Shown here in pieces: positions 22,819 through 30,582 of a stretch of DNA of 44,105 bases. Below the pieces are notes generated by a model. The model was not told where the DNA came from. It made no database searches and worked only from the letters and a program-made list of their open reading frames with translations. The stretch covers positions 1-44,105 of IMG/VR virus record IMGVR_UViG_3300047319_001335, one strand, 5' to 3'. The DNA is from a virus. Both the position numbers and the translations under genes were made by a program. Each line of letters begins with the position of its first letter. Positions within the stretch are counted from its first letter, which is position 1.

Positions 22819-23625
22819 TCAGACGCCGACGTTCATGTCCTGCGTTCGGACCGCAGTGACCTTCTTTCGGTCCACGTACACCCCTGCATCGCCGTCGGCG
22901 ACGTAGTAGTGGGTGCCAGTGGCGCTGATGTAGCCGAGGGTGGTGTCCCTTCGCAGCGTCGTGTACGGATCGCCGCCGGGGGTCTTCTCGAGGACCGTGC
23001 CCTTGGGCAGATCGACGACCCGATGCACGGTCGTGGGGACGAGGTTCATCATCGGGTTGCCCTCCGCGTCTGGCAAGAGCTGGTCGAGGTTGATCCAGCC
23101 GCAGAGCCCGGACAGGCTCCGCATGAACGGCTCGATCGCTGATGCCGGGATCCACTCGCCGTACCCGGACAGGTCCTTGTTCAGCGGGTCCCAGACCCGG
23201 TAGTTGGGGACGACGTAGTTGCAGATCCAGATCGCGTGGTTGAAGTTGGCGCCCACCTGCTTGCGCCACTCGACGGGGATCGCCCCGTAGAAGCCATCGA
23301 CGACGAGGCCGAGCCCTGCGGTCAGCCGCGACCGGATGTCGGGCAGCGTGAGCGTCGACCACTGGAGGACCTTGACCGGGTTGGTGATGTGCTGGATGGC
23401 GACCGACACCTGCCCGAGGCTGACGCCGTCGCTGTCCTGTGGTTGGATCGCGGCCCGGATCTCCTTGCCGTCGTGGTTCTCGACGCCGTTGGTCGCGTAG
23501 TAGAGCATCCGGCCGGCCGACACATCTTGGCACGTCACATAATGGCCGTTGGCGCCGGGCGTGAAGTCATCCCCCTCCCAGTCATTCGGAGGCAGGAGTC
23601 GTCCATTCAGCGTTGGCTGAGTCAA
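22819..23625 (-). CDS. C39-like cysteine peptidase, endolysin candidate
   Basis: 268 residues; TTG start overlapping the HNH stop (TTGA). Residues about 25-165 fit a papain/C39-like peptidase: [20 protein letters not shown] (Cys32), [29 protein letters not shown] (His130) and [11 protein letters not shown] (Asp146). This is the pattern of actinophage peptidases thought to cut peptidoglycan cross-links. A small C-terminal beta domain ([16 protein letters not shown] ... [17 protein letters not shown]) looks SH3-like. No signal peptide, so release would need a holin. It is on the opposite strand from the holin candidate, which is unusual. Confidence 0.62.
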   Translation of the reverse strand: MTQPTLNGRLLPPNDWEGDDFTPGANGHYVTCQDVSAGRMLYYATNGVENHDGKEIRAAIQPQDSDGVSLGQVSVAIQHITNPVKVLQWSTLTLPDIRSRLTAGLGLVVDGFYGAIPVEWRKQVGANFNHAIWICNYVVPNYRVWDPLNKDLSGYGEWIPASAIEPFMRSLSGLCGWINLDQLLPDAEGNPMMNLVPTTVHRVVDLPKGTVLEKTPGGDPYTTLRRDTTLGYISATGTHYYVADGDAGVYVDRKKVTAVRTQDMNVGV

Positions 23626-24008
23626 TTCGCGCCCTTCTTTCTATTGCAAGGCGGACATGCTGGAGCGAGGTTCTCCAGCGAATTAGACCCACCCCGCGCG
23701 AATGACACGACGTGATCGGTGGAGAGCGCGGGCATTGCGCCGCAGTACACGCAAGGCAGGAGGTGGAGACGGGCGAAGTCTTCCTTCGTTAGGGTGCCCG
23801 GGTCGACGCCCAGCGCCCGTGCCTTCTTGCGGGCGTCCCGCCATGCCTGAGCGGCTTTGACCCACGGATCGGGTCTGTGTTCGCGATGCGGATGAGCGGC
23901 GCTCCACTTCGCCCAAGTGGCCTTGACCCGATCCGGGTGCGCGGTGCGGTACCGCTGTTGTCTCTCGGCTGGGGTCAGCAGCTCTTGGCTCAGGCGGTGC
24001 CACGTCAC
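23622..24008 (-). CDS. HNH endonuclease
   Basis: 128 residues from a GTG overlapping the upstream stop (GTGA). A Lys/Arg-rich N-terminus ([20 protein letters not shown]) precedes the HNH core: PCVYCG (Cys86, Cys89), [19 protein letters not shown] (Asp98, His99, Asn109, Asn113) and CPPCNRKKG (Cys118, Cys121, Asn122). It is of the small McrA-like type that nicks DNA. It may be a mobile endonuclease. The neighbours on both sides keep overlapping junctions, so it is integrated in the operon. Confidence 0.88.
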   Translation of the reverse strand: MTWHRLSQELLTPAERQQRYRTAHPDRVKATWAKWSAAHPHREHRPDPWVKAAQAWRDARKKARALGVDPGTLTKEDFARLHLLPCVYCGAMPALSTDHVVSFARGGSNSLENLAPACPPCNRKKGAN

Positions 24009-24283
24009 AGGGTGCGTCCCTCCTCTTCGGCAAGCCGCTGCTTCTCGGCGAGCTCCCGACGATCGAGCGTCTGGATGACTGCGGCGATCAGCCCGGCGAA
24101 GAGCCCGGCCACGATCGCCAGTGCCAGCGCGAGCTGGGTGAGCTGCTCGCCGATCAGGATCGAGAGGATCCGATAGACGAGGGCGAGGATCACGAGGGTC
24201 AGGATGGCGATGCCGGCTGCGATCAGCCCGATCTCCCACGGGTCGAACCGGGGAGCTGGCGTCGGCCGGCGCTGCTGGGTCAT
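24005..24283 (-). CDS. Membrane protein with two spans and a charged tail
   Basis: 92 residues, ATG overlapping the preceding stop. Two hydrophobic segments ([20 protein letters not shown] and [19 protein letters not shown]) and a highly charged C-terminal helix ([15 protein letters not shown]). Possibly a second holin or antiholin, given the nearby peptidase candidate; this is inferred only. Confidence 0.6.
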   Translation of the reverse strand: MTQQRRPTPAPRFDPWEIGLIAAGIAILTLVILALVYRILSILIGEQLTQLALALAIVAGLFAGLIAAVIQTLDRRELAEKQRLAEEEGRTL

Positions 24284-24705
24284 GCGGCGAGCTCCGGGTA
24301 GAGCTTGGCGAGGTGGTCGCGCTGGGCCTGAGCTGCCGCCTTCTGCTTGGCCCAGATCCGGCCGCCCTTCTCGCCGTGCCCGAGGTGATGGCCCCAGCAC
24401 AGCGTCAGCAGGTGCTGGAGATCGTGCTCGGTCGTGCCGGCGATCTGGAGGTGCTGGAGCGTCAGGACCATTCGGACCAGCGACATGCGCTTCTGGAGCT
24501 GGAGCTCGATCGGCGAGACGGCCAGCCCGTTGACGTCATGGCACGGCCCTGCTTCCGGGTCGAGCGTCGGTGCCAGACACGTCCAGCCGTCACGCTCGAA
24601 GACCGCAGTGCTCAGGGCTTCCCACTCTTCCCGAGAGAGCCGTCGAGCACCGGAGTGAAGTCCCATCAGCTCCTCGTCGAGGGTGCAGTGCAGTTCTTCA
24701 ACCAC
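24280..24705 (-). CDS. HNH-type endonuclease
   Basis: 141 residues from GTG at 24705; an internal ATG (residue 14) with GAGGAG upstream could be the real start. The core has [20 protein letters not shown] (Cys43), CHDV (Cys55), LTLQHLQ (His85), then [20 protein letters not shown] (Cys103, His106, His107), a His/Cys arrangement typical of HNH proteins of actinophages. It lies just downstream of the repeat-rich gap and is one of three HNH-type genes in the window. Confidence 0.7.
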   Translation of the reverse strand: MVEELHCTLDEELMGLHSGARRLSREEWEALSTAVFERDGWTCLAPTLDPEAGPCHDVNGLAVSPIELQLQKRMSLVRMVLTLQHLQIAGTTEHDLQHLLTLCWGHHLGHGEKGGRIWAKQKAAAQAQRDHLAKLYPELAA

Positions 24706-24712
24706 CCCCTCT

Positions 24713-24779
24713 GAAACCGCAGAGCAGCGGGACCCCCTTTAGGGGGTGGGGGTCCTGCGCTGCGCTGCGCTGCGGTTTC
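24713..24779. repeat. Nested inverted repeat in a gene-free gap
   Basis: Outer arms GAAACCGCAG (24713-24722) and CTGCGGTTTC (24770-24779) are perfectly complementary. Inside them GACCCCC (24731-24737) pairs with GGGGGTC (24748-24754); an alternative ACCCCC/GGGGGT pairing also exists. This could form a cruciform in DNA or a terminator or stability element in leftward RNA. No T-run follows on either strand. Confidence 0.7.
24755..24778. repeat. (CTGCG)4-GTTT direct repeat, copy 1
   Basis: Four tandem CTGCG pentamers followed by GTTT. The identical 24-base block recurs at 24804-24827. A shorter inverted copy (AAACCGCAG) is at 24714-24722. Iteron-like spacing near replication genes suggests an origin or protein-binding site. 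Confidence 0.85.
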
Positions 24780-24793
24780 GGGGGCAAACGTGT

Positions 24794-25297
24794 TCATTCT
24801 TCGCTGCGCTGCGCTGCGCTGCGGTTTGCGAATGCGTCGTTCGTGAGCTGGAACCGGCCGACGCCGACGCCCACTTCCTCGAACCTCGAGTCCTTCCGCA
24901 TGGCGCTCATAACGGTGCCCGTATCCCAGTCGTTCTCCGCGGCGATCTCGCCGGGTGACACAGAGCGGTCGCCAACGGCGGCGACCAGAGCATCGACGCT
25001 GAACCCAACGGCATCCTCTGGCAGGGTCGTGGCTTCGGATGTCCCACCGGCAACGACCTGCGGCTCGAATGCGAACGCGGTACCGGCCTTGATGACGGTG
25101 AGGACCATGTCCTCGTCGTCGAGCTCGCCGGCGTAGGTGGTGTCGGGGACCAGCATCACTGACCCCTCTGGGCTCTTCGACCACTTGTCGAAGTAGAGCG
25201 TGATCATGGACAGCGTGTCGTCCCGAAGCACCTGCTCGCAGGTGATCAGGATCCGGCCGGCCTTGGTCCGCCAGAGCGTGAACGTGGTCTTCGCCAT
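24794..25297 (-). CDS. Hypothetical protein with C-terminal winged-helix-like segment
   Basis: 167 residues from ATG at 25297 (GGAGAG five bases upstream). The N-terminal half is beta-rich (TTFTLWRTKAGRILITCEQV ... MITLYFDKWSKSPEGSVMLV). Residues about 115-155 (VSPGEIAAENDWDTGTVMSA, then MRKDSRFEEVG and GRFQL) look like a winged helix and resemble the C-terminus of the helicase gene just upstream. It may bind DNA and help that helicase. The last residues are encoded by a CTGCG repeat. Function unproven. Confidence 0.6.
   Translation of the reverse strand: MAKTTFTLWRTKAGRILITCEQVLRDDTLSMITLYFDKWSKSPEGSVMLVPDTTYAGELDDEDMVLTVIKAGTAFAFEPQVVAGGTSEATTLPEDAVGFSVDALVAAVGDRSVSPGEIAAENDWDTGTVMSAMRKDSRFEEVGVGVGRFQLTNDAFANRSAAQRSEE
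24804..24827. repeat. (CTGCG)4-GTTT direct repeat, copy 2
   Basis: Exact second copy, starting 49 bases after the first. On the minus strand it encodes the last residues (NRSAAQRS) of the gene ending at 24794, so the repeat has become part of a coding end. Confidence 0.85.
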
Positions 25298-25308
25298 TCG
25301 GCTCTCCA

Positions 25309-26664
25309 CTACAGCGGGAGGTGTTCCCGTCCCACGATCCAGAACCCTGTCGGCTCGCGCTCGAAGCGCGGATCCTTGCTGAGTCGATCCCGGACGGAGC
25401 CCGGGTTGGCGCTCAGGTTCTCAGCGATGGTCGGGGCCTTCATGCGAGATCCCTGCAACAGCTCGAAGATCTTGTCCCCGAGGTTGGCTTCCTCGGCCGG
25501 GGTCGCCGGCTTCGCCGCTGGGGGCGCCTCGGCGTGGATGGAGGCGACGTCGGCTGGCGCGAATGCTACAGACCCGGGTTGCCATGTCATCTCGAGACCG
25601 AGCGGCGGGTGCTCGGCATCATCGTTGCGCTTGAAGTCGTAGATGGCGAGGCGGAGCCTGCCGTCGATCGGCTCCCCGGGCCGGATCTCCCACGCCGCCC
25701 GGCTGTAGTTGATCTTGTACACACTCCCGTATGGGACGCGGCCCTTCTTGCCGGCCAGCACCAGCTCCTGTTTCGACACGTGATCCACAATCAGTGTGGA
25801 TACCTGCCCGAGGTACCGGATCCCCTCGAAGAGCTTCAGTGCTCCCTCGTTGGCATCGCCGTAGTCGCCCTGATGGCCGATCGCCTGCGCCGCGGAGTCG
25901 ATCACGACGTAGACGATCTTGTGCTCGGCCACGAACGCCGAGAGCTCCTCGGCATCGTCGGCGAGCGGCTTGTTCTGGCGCCGGTAGTAGATCCCCCGCG
26001 GCACCTCGATCTCCATGCCCGCGCAGATCGAGACGATCCGCCGGTTGACCTTCTGGCGGCTGGTCTCCCAGTCGAGGTACAGGACGGGCCCCTTCGCGTG
26101 CTGGGTGGTGCCGGGCAACAGCTCCCGGCCGGCGGCGACCGCGATCGCCAGCGTCAGCGCGATCAGGCTCTTGCCCGAGCCACCGGGCCCGTACAGGAGA
26201 CCCGGCTCGTTCAGCGGGCTGAGGGGCGCCACCGCGTACTGCGGCGCCGACCAGTCGATGGCGTCGTGCCCGATCTCGGTGATCGGGTCGCCCTCGGCCG
26301 AGATCGCCATGATCCTGACCGCGAGCTCGTCGAGCCAGTTGACCCAGTCGACGCGGACCCCGGGTGTCCGGGCGTGGAGCAGCTCCGCCAGCTTGGCCCG
26401 GGCCGGCGCGCTCGTGATGTTCGTGCGGCTGCCGTGCAGGATCCCGTCGACCGTCTTCACGCCCTCGATCCGGCAGCGGACGAGGATGTCGGCCGTGATC
26501 TCGTCCGAGCGTCGCTTCAGCCGGGTGAGCCGGATGGAGGTGGACGCCTCGTCGATCCGCAGGAGGTAGCCGAGCCCCTTGCGCGAGAATTCGGTGCGCT
26601 GGGGCGGCAGCGGCGGCTCCTGCGGTGCCGGAGCCTCGGTCTTGGTGGCTGTTCGCGCCGTCAC
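25309..26664 (-). CDS. RepA-like hexameric DNA helicase / AAA ATPase
   Basis: 451 residues, GTG start overlapping the previous stop. A RecA-fold ATPase: Walker A LLYGPGGSGKSLIAL (Lys165), Walker B KIVYVVIDSAAQA (Asp256), a DWET segment near 198-201 and LIVDHVSKQE farther on. This matches the AAA_25/RepA family of ring helicases used by plasmids and phages. The C-terminal 60 residues form a winged-helix-like part (APTIAENLSANPGSVRDRLS, DPRFE). It lies directly downstream of the primase gene and a small zinc-finger gene, so it is probably the replicative helicase. Confidence 0.8.
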   Translation of the reverse strand: MTARTATKTEAPAPQEPPLPPQRTEFSRKGLGYLLRIDEASTSIRLTRLKRRSDEITADILVRCRIEGVKTVDGILHGSRTNITSAPARAKLAELLHARTPGVRVDWVNWLDELAVRIMAISAEGDPITEIGHDAIDWSAPQYAVAPLSPLNEPGLLYGPGGSGKSLIALTLAIAVAAGRELLPGTTQHAKGPVLYLDWETSRQKVNRRIVSICAGMEIEVPRGIYYRRQNKPLADDAEELSAFVAEHKIVYVVIDSAAQAIGHQGDYGDANEGALKLFEGIRYLGQVSTLIVDHVSKQELVLAGKKGRVPYGSVYKINYSRAAWEIRPGEPIDGRLRLAIYDFKRNDDAEHPPLGLEMTWQPGSVAFAPADVASIHAEAPPAAKPATPAEEANLGDKIFELLQGSRMKAPTIAENLSANPGSVRDRLSKDPRFEREPTGFWIVGREHLPL

Positions 26665-27044
26665 CTCGCAGGCTCGCGCCGGGGCTTTGCGGGTGGCTGG
26701 AGCTGGTGGCGCTTGGTCTTGTTCGACCAGTAGTCGTCGCCGAGCTGGGTCACGCGCAGCTCACGCTGGCGCGCCTTCGTCTTGCGGCGTGCCTTGATCA
26801 TCTCGGCCGCCTCGATCCGTGATCTGACACCCGGGTACGGGCGTCCAACGGCGCGCCCGAATTCGTCGAGCACTAACCGGGAACCGGGGACATCCAGACC
26901 GATCGACTCGCCCTTGGCGTCGACCTCGCGGCCGGTGCGACAGACCACGAACGGGTACCGATCGTCGAGCAGGAGGAAGTCAGGCTGGAGCGGTCGCTCG
27001 CGGCCACAGTGGGTGCAGTACCAACGAACGGCCGGTTCAGTCAT
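26661..27044 (-). CDS. Small zinc-binding, basic protein next to primase and helicase
   Basis: 127 residues. It begins with RWYCTHCGRERPLQP, a CxxC knuckle, with another Cys at FVVCRTGRE, and ends in a very basic tail (KARRKTKARQRELRVTQLGD, then RHQLQPPAKPRREPAR). It overlaps both neighbours by four bases (primase upstream, helicase downstream). It is likely to bind nucleic acid; a helicase-loading or primer-handling role is a guess from position. Confidence 0.6.
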   Translation of the reverse strand: MTEPAVRWYCTHCGRERPLQPDFLLLDDRYPFVVCRTGREVDAKGESIGLDVPGSRLVLDEFGRAVGRPYPGVRSRIEAAEMIKARRKTKARQRELRVTQLGDDYWSNKTKRHQLQPPAKPRREPAR

Positions 27045-28075
27045 GATGCGCGCGTGCGAGACGCCGGCGCGTACTTCGTGAGCTCGAAGGTTCCGCGGCC
27101 ACGGCCGTCGTTGTTCAGGATGCAGCCGGGCCCGTGGCAGATCGCGCGCCGGTCATCGCGGGTAATGGACAGGGAAGGGTGCTGGTCGTCATGAGCCGGG
27201 CACTTCACGGCGATCCCCGGGCGAGCGTTCTGCACGCCCCACAGGTCGCGCAGGATCTCCGACGCAGACGCGTTCTCAAACTCGTCGGGTCCCCGCGGTG
27301 GCTTCGGCCTGTCCATGTCGCGCGGCAGGTGCCGGGGGTCTACGAGTGGGACGTAGTCGGTGGCGATCTCGACGATCTTGGCCCTCGGAGTCGTCAGGAG
27401 ATGGAGGAGGTTCTCGCCCAGCGAGGTCCCTTCCAGCGGGCTGGGGCCCCACGGGTAGACGAGCGAGTACCGCTTGCCCGTCTTCGGGTGCGGCATCGTC
27501 GGCATCCGCAGCGCGTGCCCGAGGGCGCCTTCTGCGAGCTGGTCGGCCCCGGGGCGGAGCTCGACGCGCGCGTCATCGACCCAGCGGCCCGCCTCGGCGT
27601 CGTAGACCCGTGGTACGCCTGCCTTCTCGATGAAGAACCGCATCATCCGGCGGAGGACCTTCGCGGGGACCTGTTCGTCGACTGAGCCCCACAGGTGGGC
27701 GCCCCGCCGGCTCGCCTCGACGTAGCAGTGGATGCCGGCGTCGACCATGAGCGCGCCGATCTTCATCGCCCAGTCGTGGCCGTCGTCGAGGTCGAGGTCG
27801 ATCGCGAACACGTGGCTCACGCCACCGGGCGCGATCAGGTAGCAGGAGACCGACGGGCCCCTCTTCGTCAGGCCGTCGAGGATGACCTGTGGAGTCAGCG
27901 GATCCCGGGCGTAGACGCGCGCGTCACGGGGCCCGCTCCAGCGGCCGGCAGGCTGCCAGCGGGGCTCGTCGCCCTTCAGGATCTTGGGGTCGGTGACCCA
28001 GTGGCTGTACACGTCGGCGCGCGGCGCGAACAGTGCGATGTAATACGAGGCGACCTGCTCCGGGTCGTAGGACAT
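27041..28075 (-). CDS. PrimPol-like (archaeo-eukaryotic type) primase with C-terminal CHC2-like zinc finger
   Basis: 344 residues; ATG after GGAGAGGGAC. The catalytic signature of archaeo-eukaryotic primases is present: HVFAIDLDLDDGHD (Asp93, Asp95) then VEASRRGAHLWGSV (Ser122 to His127), and a later VELRPGADQ strand. Residues 292-318 are a DnaG-style CHC2 finger (CPAHDDQHPSLSI ... ICHGPGC: Cys292, His295, Cys313, Cys318) placed at the C-terminus rather than at the N-terminus as in DnaG. It would make primers for the neighbouring ring helicase. The fold call rests on motifs only. Confidence 0.78.
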   Translation of the reverse strand: MSYDPEQVASYYIALFAPRADVYSHWVTDPKILKGDEPRWQPAGRWSGPRDARVYARDPLTPQVILDGLTKRGPSVSCYLIAPGGVSHVFAIDLDLDDGHDWAMKIGALMVDAGIHCYVEASRRGAHLWGSVDEQVPAKVLRRMMRFFIEKAGVPRVYDAEAGRWVDDARVELRPGADQLAEGALGHALRMPTMPHPKTGKRYSLVYPWGPSPLEGTSLGENLLHLLTTPRAKIVEIATDYVPLVDPRHLPRDMDRPKPPRGPDEFENASASEILRDLWGVQNARPGIAVKCPAHDDQHPSLSITRDDRRAICHGPGCILNNDGRGRGTFELTKYAPASRTRAS

Positions 28076-28115
28076 GTCCCTCTCCGTGATCCCCGCGGTG
28101 ACGGCGGGGCCCGAT

Positions 28116-28310
28116 CTACCAGCGCATCTCTTCGATCAGGCGGGCGAGCTCCTCGGCCATCGCTCGGAGGTCGGAAAGGCGCTGATTGTATGCCGCGACG
28201 CCGACGAGATCTCCACGATCTCGCGCGTCGGCGCGCAGGTGAACGGAGCGCAGAACGCTCTGGTTGAGCTCGGCCGCGAGGAGGATGGCCTGCTCCCGGC
28301 GCAGGCGCAT
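28116..28310 (-). CDS. Small helical hypothetical protein
   Basis: 64 residues from ATG at 28310; GGGAGG lies immediately before it, unusually close. Two long helices (RREQAILLAAELNQSVL and NQRLSDLRAMAEELARLIEE) suggest a helical hairpin or dimer. It sits between the annealing protein and the primase. Function unknown. Confidence 0.5.
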   Translation of the reverse strand: MRLRREQAILLAAELNQSVLRSVHLRADARDRGDLVGVAAYNQRLSDLRAMAEELARLIEEMRW

Positions 28311-28326
28311 CCTCCCGTTGGTGAAC

Positions 28327-29289
28327 CTAGCCGATGGGCTGGTCCCCAAGCTCCTCTGGCGGTTCCTCGTCGGCTCGTTCATCGGCTCCATCGTCTGGGG
28401 CCTCGCCGCCGGCGTCTGTGTCGGCATCCTTGACCTCGTCGCCCTGATCCCCTGTCTCTTCGGACAGCGTGCGGATCAGGATACCGACCTGCTCGCCCCT
28501 CATGGACTGGACAAAGTTGAGGATCTCGCCCTGCTTGGTCGGATCGACGGTGTCGGTCTTGACCTTGAGGATCCGCTCGATGAACGCCAGCACGTCCGGC
28601 GTCTTCATCTTGGCGGCGGTGAACAGGCGCCACAGCTCCCGGATCTGGACGGGCGTCGGCACGCTGGACTTGCCGCCACGGCTCTGGCCGCGGGTGCTCT
28701 GGCGGCCGCTGACACGCGCCCCCTCGACGGCCTCGCCCTCGGCGGCGCGCTGGTCGACCTTCTCGTCGCCCTCGGGGTCGTCGCCCGTCGACACGAGGAA
28801 GGTCTTGAACAGGAAGTATTTCTCGGCCCCGGTGCAGGCCTTGTAGAAGCCCTTGTCGCCGGTGTCCTGCCCGGTGCCGTACCACTCGGTGACGCCCTCG
28901 GACCACATGTCGCCGGTGTCGCCGTTGACCCACGTGAAGCGGATCTTCACGGTGGTCAGCCAGTTGGTGCCGCCACGCTGGGTCTGGCCTTGCGCCTCGA
29001 CCTTGTAGTCGAGGACGGTCTGGTGCAGGAACAGGTGCTCCCGGGCCATCAGCGGGCGGATCCGCTCGACGAGGTCCGACTCCCGGACGAACGAGTAATT
29101 CTGGGCGCGGTTCCTGCCGAGCTTCGGGACGCTGCCGACCTCGGCGAGCACCGCCACGAGCTTCAGGGTGATGGACTCGGGCGGAGCGACGGCCTTGTCC
29201 CCGATGGGCGGGACCTCGGCTGGCTTCTCCGCAGCCTCTGCTGGCGCCGCAGCGGGCTCCTCAGCGGGCTTGGCGGTTCTAGGTGGCAC
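28327..29289 (-). CDS. ERF-family single-strand annealing protein
   Basis: 320 residues from GTG at 29289 (GAGGAGGGG upstream); the longer open frame enters the nuclease gene. After an Ala/Pro/Glu-rich leader, residues about 35-170 carry the ERF pattern: KLVAVLAEVGSVPKLGRNRA, QNYSFVRESDLVERIRPLMA, then VTEWYGTGQDTGDKGFYKAC, TGAEKYFLFKTFLVSTGDDP. ERF proteins anneal single strands exposed by a phage exonuclease; the partner nuclease is the next gene upstream. The C-terminal third is a helical segment and an acidic tail, possibly for SSB-like contacts. Confidence 0.85.
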   Translation of the reverse strand: MPPRTAKPAEEPAAAPAEAAEKPAEVPPIGDKAVAPPESITLKLVAVLAEVGSVPKLGRNRAQNYSFVRESDLVERIRPLMAREHLFLHQTVLDYKVEAQGQTQRGGTNWLTTVKIRFTWVNGDTGDMWSEGVTEWYGTGQDTGDKGFYKACTGAEKYFLFKTFLVSTGDDPEGDEKVDQRAAEGEAVEGARVSGRQSTRGQSRGGKSSVPTPVQIRELWRLFTAAKMKTPDVLAFIERILKVKTDTVDPTKQGEILNFVQSMRGEQVGILIRTLSEETGDQGDEVKDADTDAGGEAPDDGADERADEEPPEELGDQPIG

Positions 29290-29300
29290 TGGACCCCTCC

Positions 29301-30125
29301 TCAATTGCCGAGATGCTGCTGGAACCGCTGGTACGGCCCACAGATGGCCTGATGCGGGCAGGCGGCGCAGGTGAAGGCACCTGACAGCCCGAGCGGCTCG
29401 AACCGGCCGGCGTCGATGCCCTCGGCCGCCTGCTCGAGCTGCGCTGCGAACCAGTCGACGTCGGTCGCCGACGGCGGGTCGATGTACTCCGGCCAGTAGT
29501 AGGGCTCCTTCGTCCGCACGATGTAGTCGAGGACGAGGAGGTTCGGCATCCGGCCGGCGATCACGTGCTCGACGCCGAGCGCGTAGCCGATCATGTTGAG
29601 CCGGTACTTGCCGGGGCGCGGCCGGCTGTGGGTGACCTTGGTGTCCCGGAGAATGAGCTGGGCGCGCCACGGGTCGAGGTCCTCGGGGTCAGCCAGCGCG
29701 TCGAGGCGGTCGATCGCGCCCGAGTAGCCGATCCCGTTGACCTCGATCTCGAAGGCCTCCTCGACCTTGCTGATCTGAGGCGCCTCGTCGACGGACGCGA
29801 GCACGCGCAGGTAGGTGGTCAGCGCCTTGAGCCCGGACTCCCGGCCGTCCTCGACGGTGCCGTCGTCCTTGGCGAGCTTCACGGGCCCGGCCGCGAGCTC
29901 GATGTCGAACGCCCGGTGGTAGATCCGCTCGACGTCAGGTGTCGGGTCGACGGCGCCCTCGGCGAGGTGCTTGAGGACCTTCTCGATCGCCTCGTGGACC
30001 GCAGCGCCGATCACCTTCTTGAGGCTGGTCTCGCCCCGCTCGGCGAGCACGTAGCTGAAGTACCACTGGAGCGGGCAGTCGAGGTAGACGTTGAGCGAGC
30101 TGGCGGACAGGACGACGTCGGTCAC
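29301..30125 (-). CDS. Cas4/RecB-like PD-(D/E)XK exonuclease with probable Fe-S cluster
   Basis: 274 residues, GTG start. Motifs: SSLNVYLDCPLQWYF (Cys17), IGAAVHEAIEKV (His44), YSGAIDRLDAL (Asp139), LILRDTKVTH (Asp161, Lys163) and the C-terminal CAACPHQAIC (Cys253, Cys256, Cys262). One N-terminal and three C-terminal cysteines are the Fe-S ligand pattern of Cas4/AddB-type nucleases, and the His-Asp-Asp-Lys set is the catalytic core. It would resect double-strand ends to feed the ERF protein encoded 11 bases downstream. No helicase domain is fused. Confidence 0.87.
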   Translation of the reverse strand: MTDVVLSASSLNVYLDCPLQWYFSYVLAERGETSLKKVIGAAVHEAIEKVLKHLAEGAVDPTPDVERIYHRAFDIELAAGPVKLAKDDGTVEDGRESGLKALTTYLRVLASVDEAPQISKVEEAFEIEVNGIGYSGAIDRLDALADPEDLDPWRAQLILRDTKVTHSRPRPGKYRLNMIGYALGVEHVIAGRMPNLLVLDYIVRTKEPYYWPEYIDPPSATDVDWFAAQLEQAAEGIDAGRFEPLGLSGAFTCAACPHQAICGPYQRFQQHLGN

Positions 30126-30467
30126 CTAATTCCACCGGCCCCTGCGGGGACGCCCGACGATCATCGGGACCCCGCCGTGGACGATGGCGCACGGGTGCCC
30201 GAACGAGTCCCACTCAGCGAGGTACTGGGTGATGTCGGCGTCCGGGATCCCCAGACGGCGGACCAGCGTCTCGAAGTCGGCCCGTCGTTCTGGTCCGAAC
30301 GCGCTGTACTTGCAGTCCATCGGGCCGAATTCAGCTTCGGCCTCCTTGCACAGGATGTGCTGGGCAAGGTCGAGCACCTCCTCGATGCTGGCCTCGGTGG
30401 GGGCAGCGACGACGGCGACCGAGACGTTCGCGTCGATGCCGATCTCAGCCACGCTTGGTCGGGCCAA
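30126..30467 (-). CDS. Hypothetical protein
   Basis: 113 residues from TTG at 30467 with GAAGG six bases upstream; GTG at 30452 (MAEIGIDANVSV) is an alternative without a visible ribosome site. A beta strand (EIGIDANVSVAVVAAP) is followed by helices and an ending MIVGRPRRGRWN. It overlaps the 41-residue gene upstream and abuts the nuclease gene. Function unknown. Confidence 0.55.
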   Translation of the reverse strand: MARPSVAEIGIDANVSVAVVAAPTEASIEEVLDLAQHILCKEAEAEFGPMDCKYSAFGPERRADFETLVRRLGIPDADITQYLAEWDSFGHPCAIVHGGVPMIVGRPRRGRWN

Positions 30468-30570
30468 CGGTGCCCTTCACGGGCGTGCCCTTCGCGCCAG
30501 TGGCCTTCTCGAGCTTCGGGTTCGGCGTCAGCGGGCCCGGGCGGGTGTCGGCCTTCTTCGTGTCTGCCAT
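30445..30570 (-). CDS. 41-residue basic hypothetical peptide
   Basis: ATG with a strong AGGAGGATC site eight bases upstream. It encodes a Lys/Pro/Thr/Gly-rich, probably disordered peptide (MADTKKADTRPGPLTPNPKL ... VKGTVGPTKRG). The ribosome site and codon phase support translation. It overlaps the next gene. Function unknown. Confidence 0.5.
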   Translation of the reverse strand: MADTKKADTRPGPLTPNPKLEKATGAKGTPVKGTVGPTKRG

Positions 30571-30582
30571 CAGGGGATCCTC

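Noticed and set aside
24755-24827. CRISPR array from the repeated CTGCG blocks
   Set aside because: Only two copies with an internal pentamer pattern, no set of equal spacers and no cas genes nearby.
25321-26733. 470-residue plus-strand frame opposite the helicase gene
   Set aside because: Composition is the reverse-complement shadow of a strong ATPase gene with Walker motifs; no motif in the antisense frame.
29301-30125. CRISPR-associated Cas4 as part of a CRISPR system
   Set aside because: The nuclease has Cas4-like Fe-S cysteines but sits next to an ERF annealing gene with no other cas gene, so a phage recombination exonuclease is the better reading.
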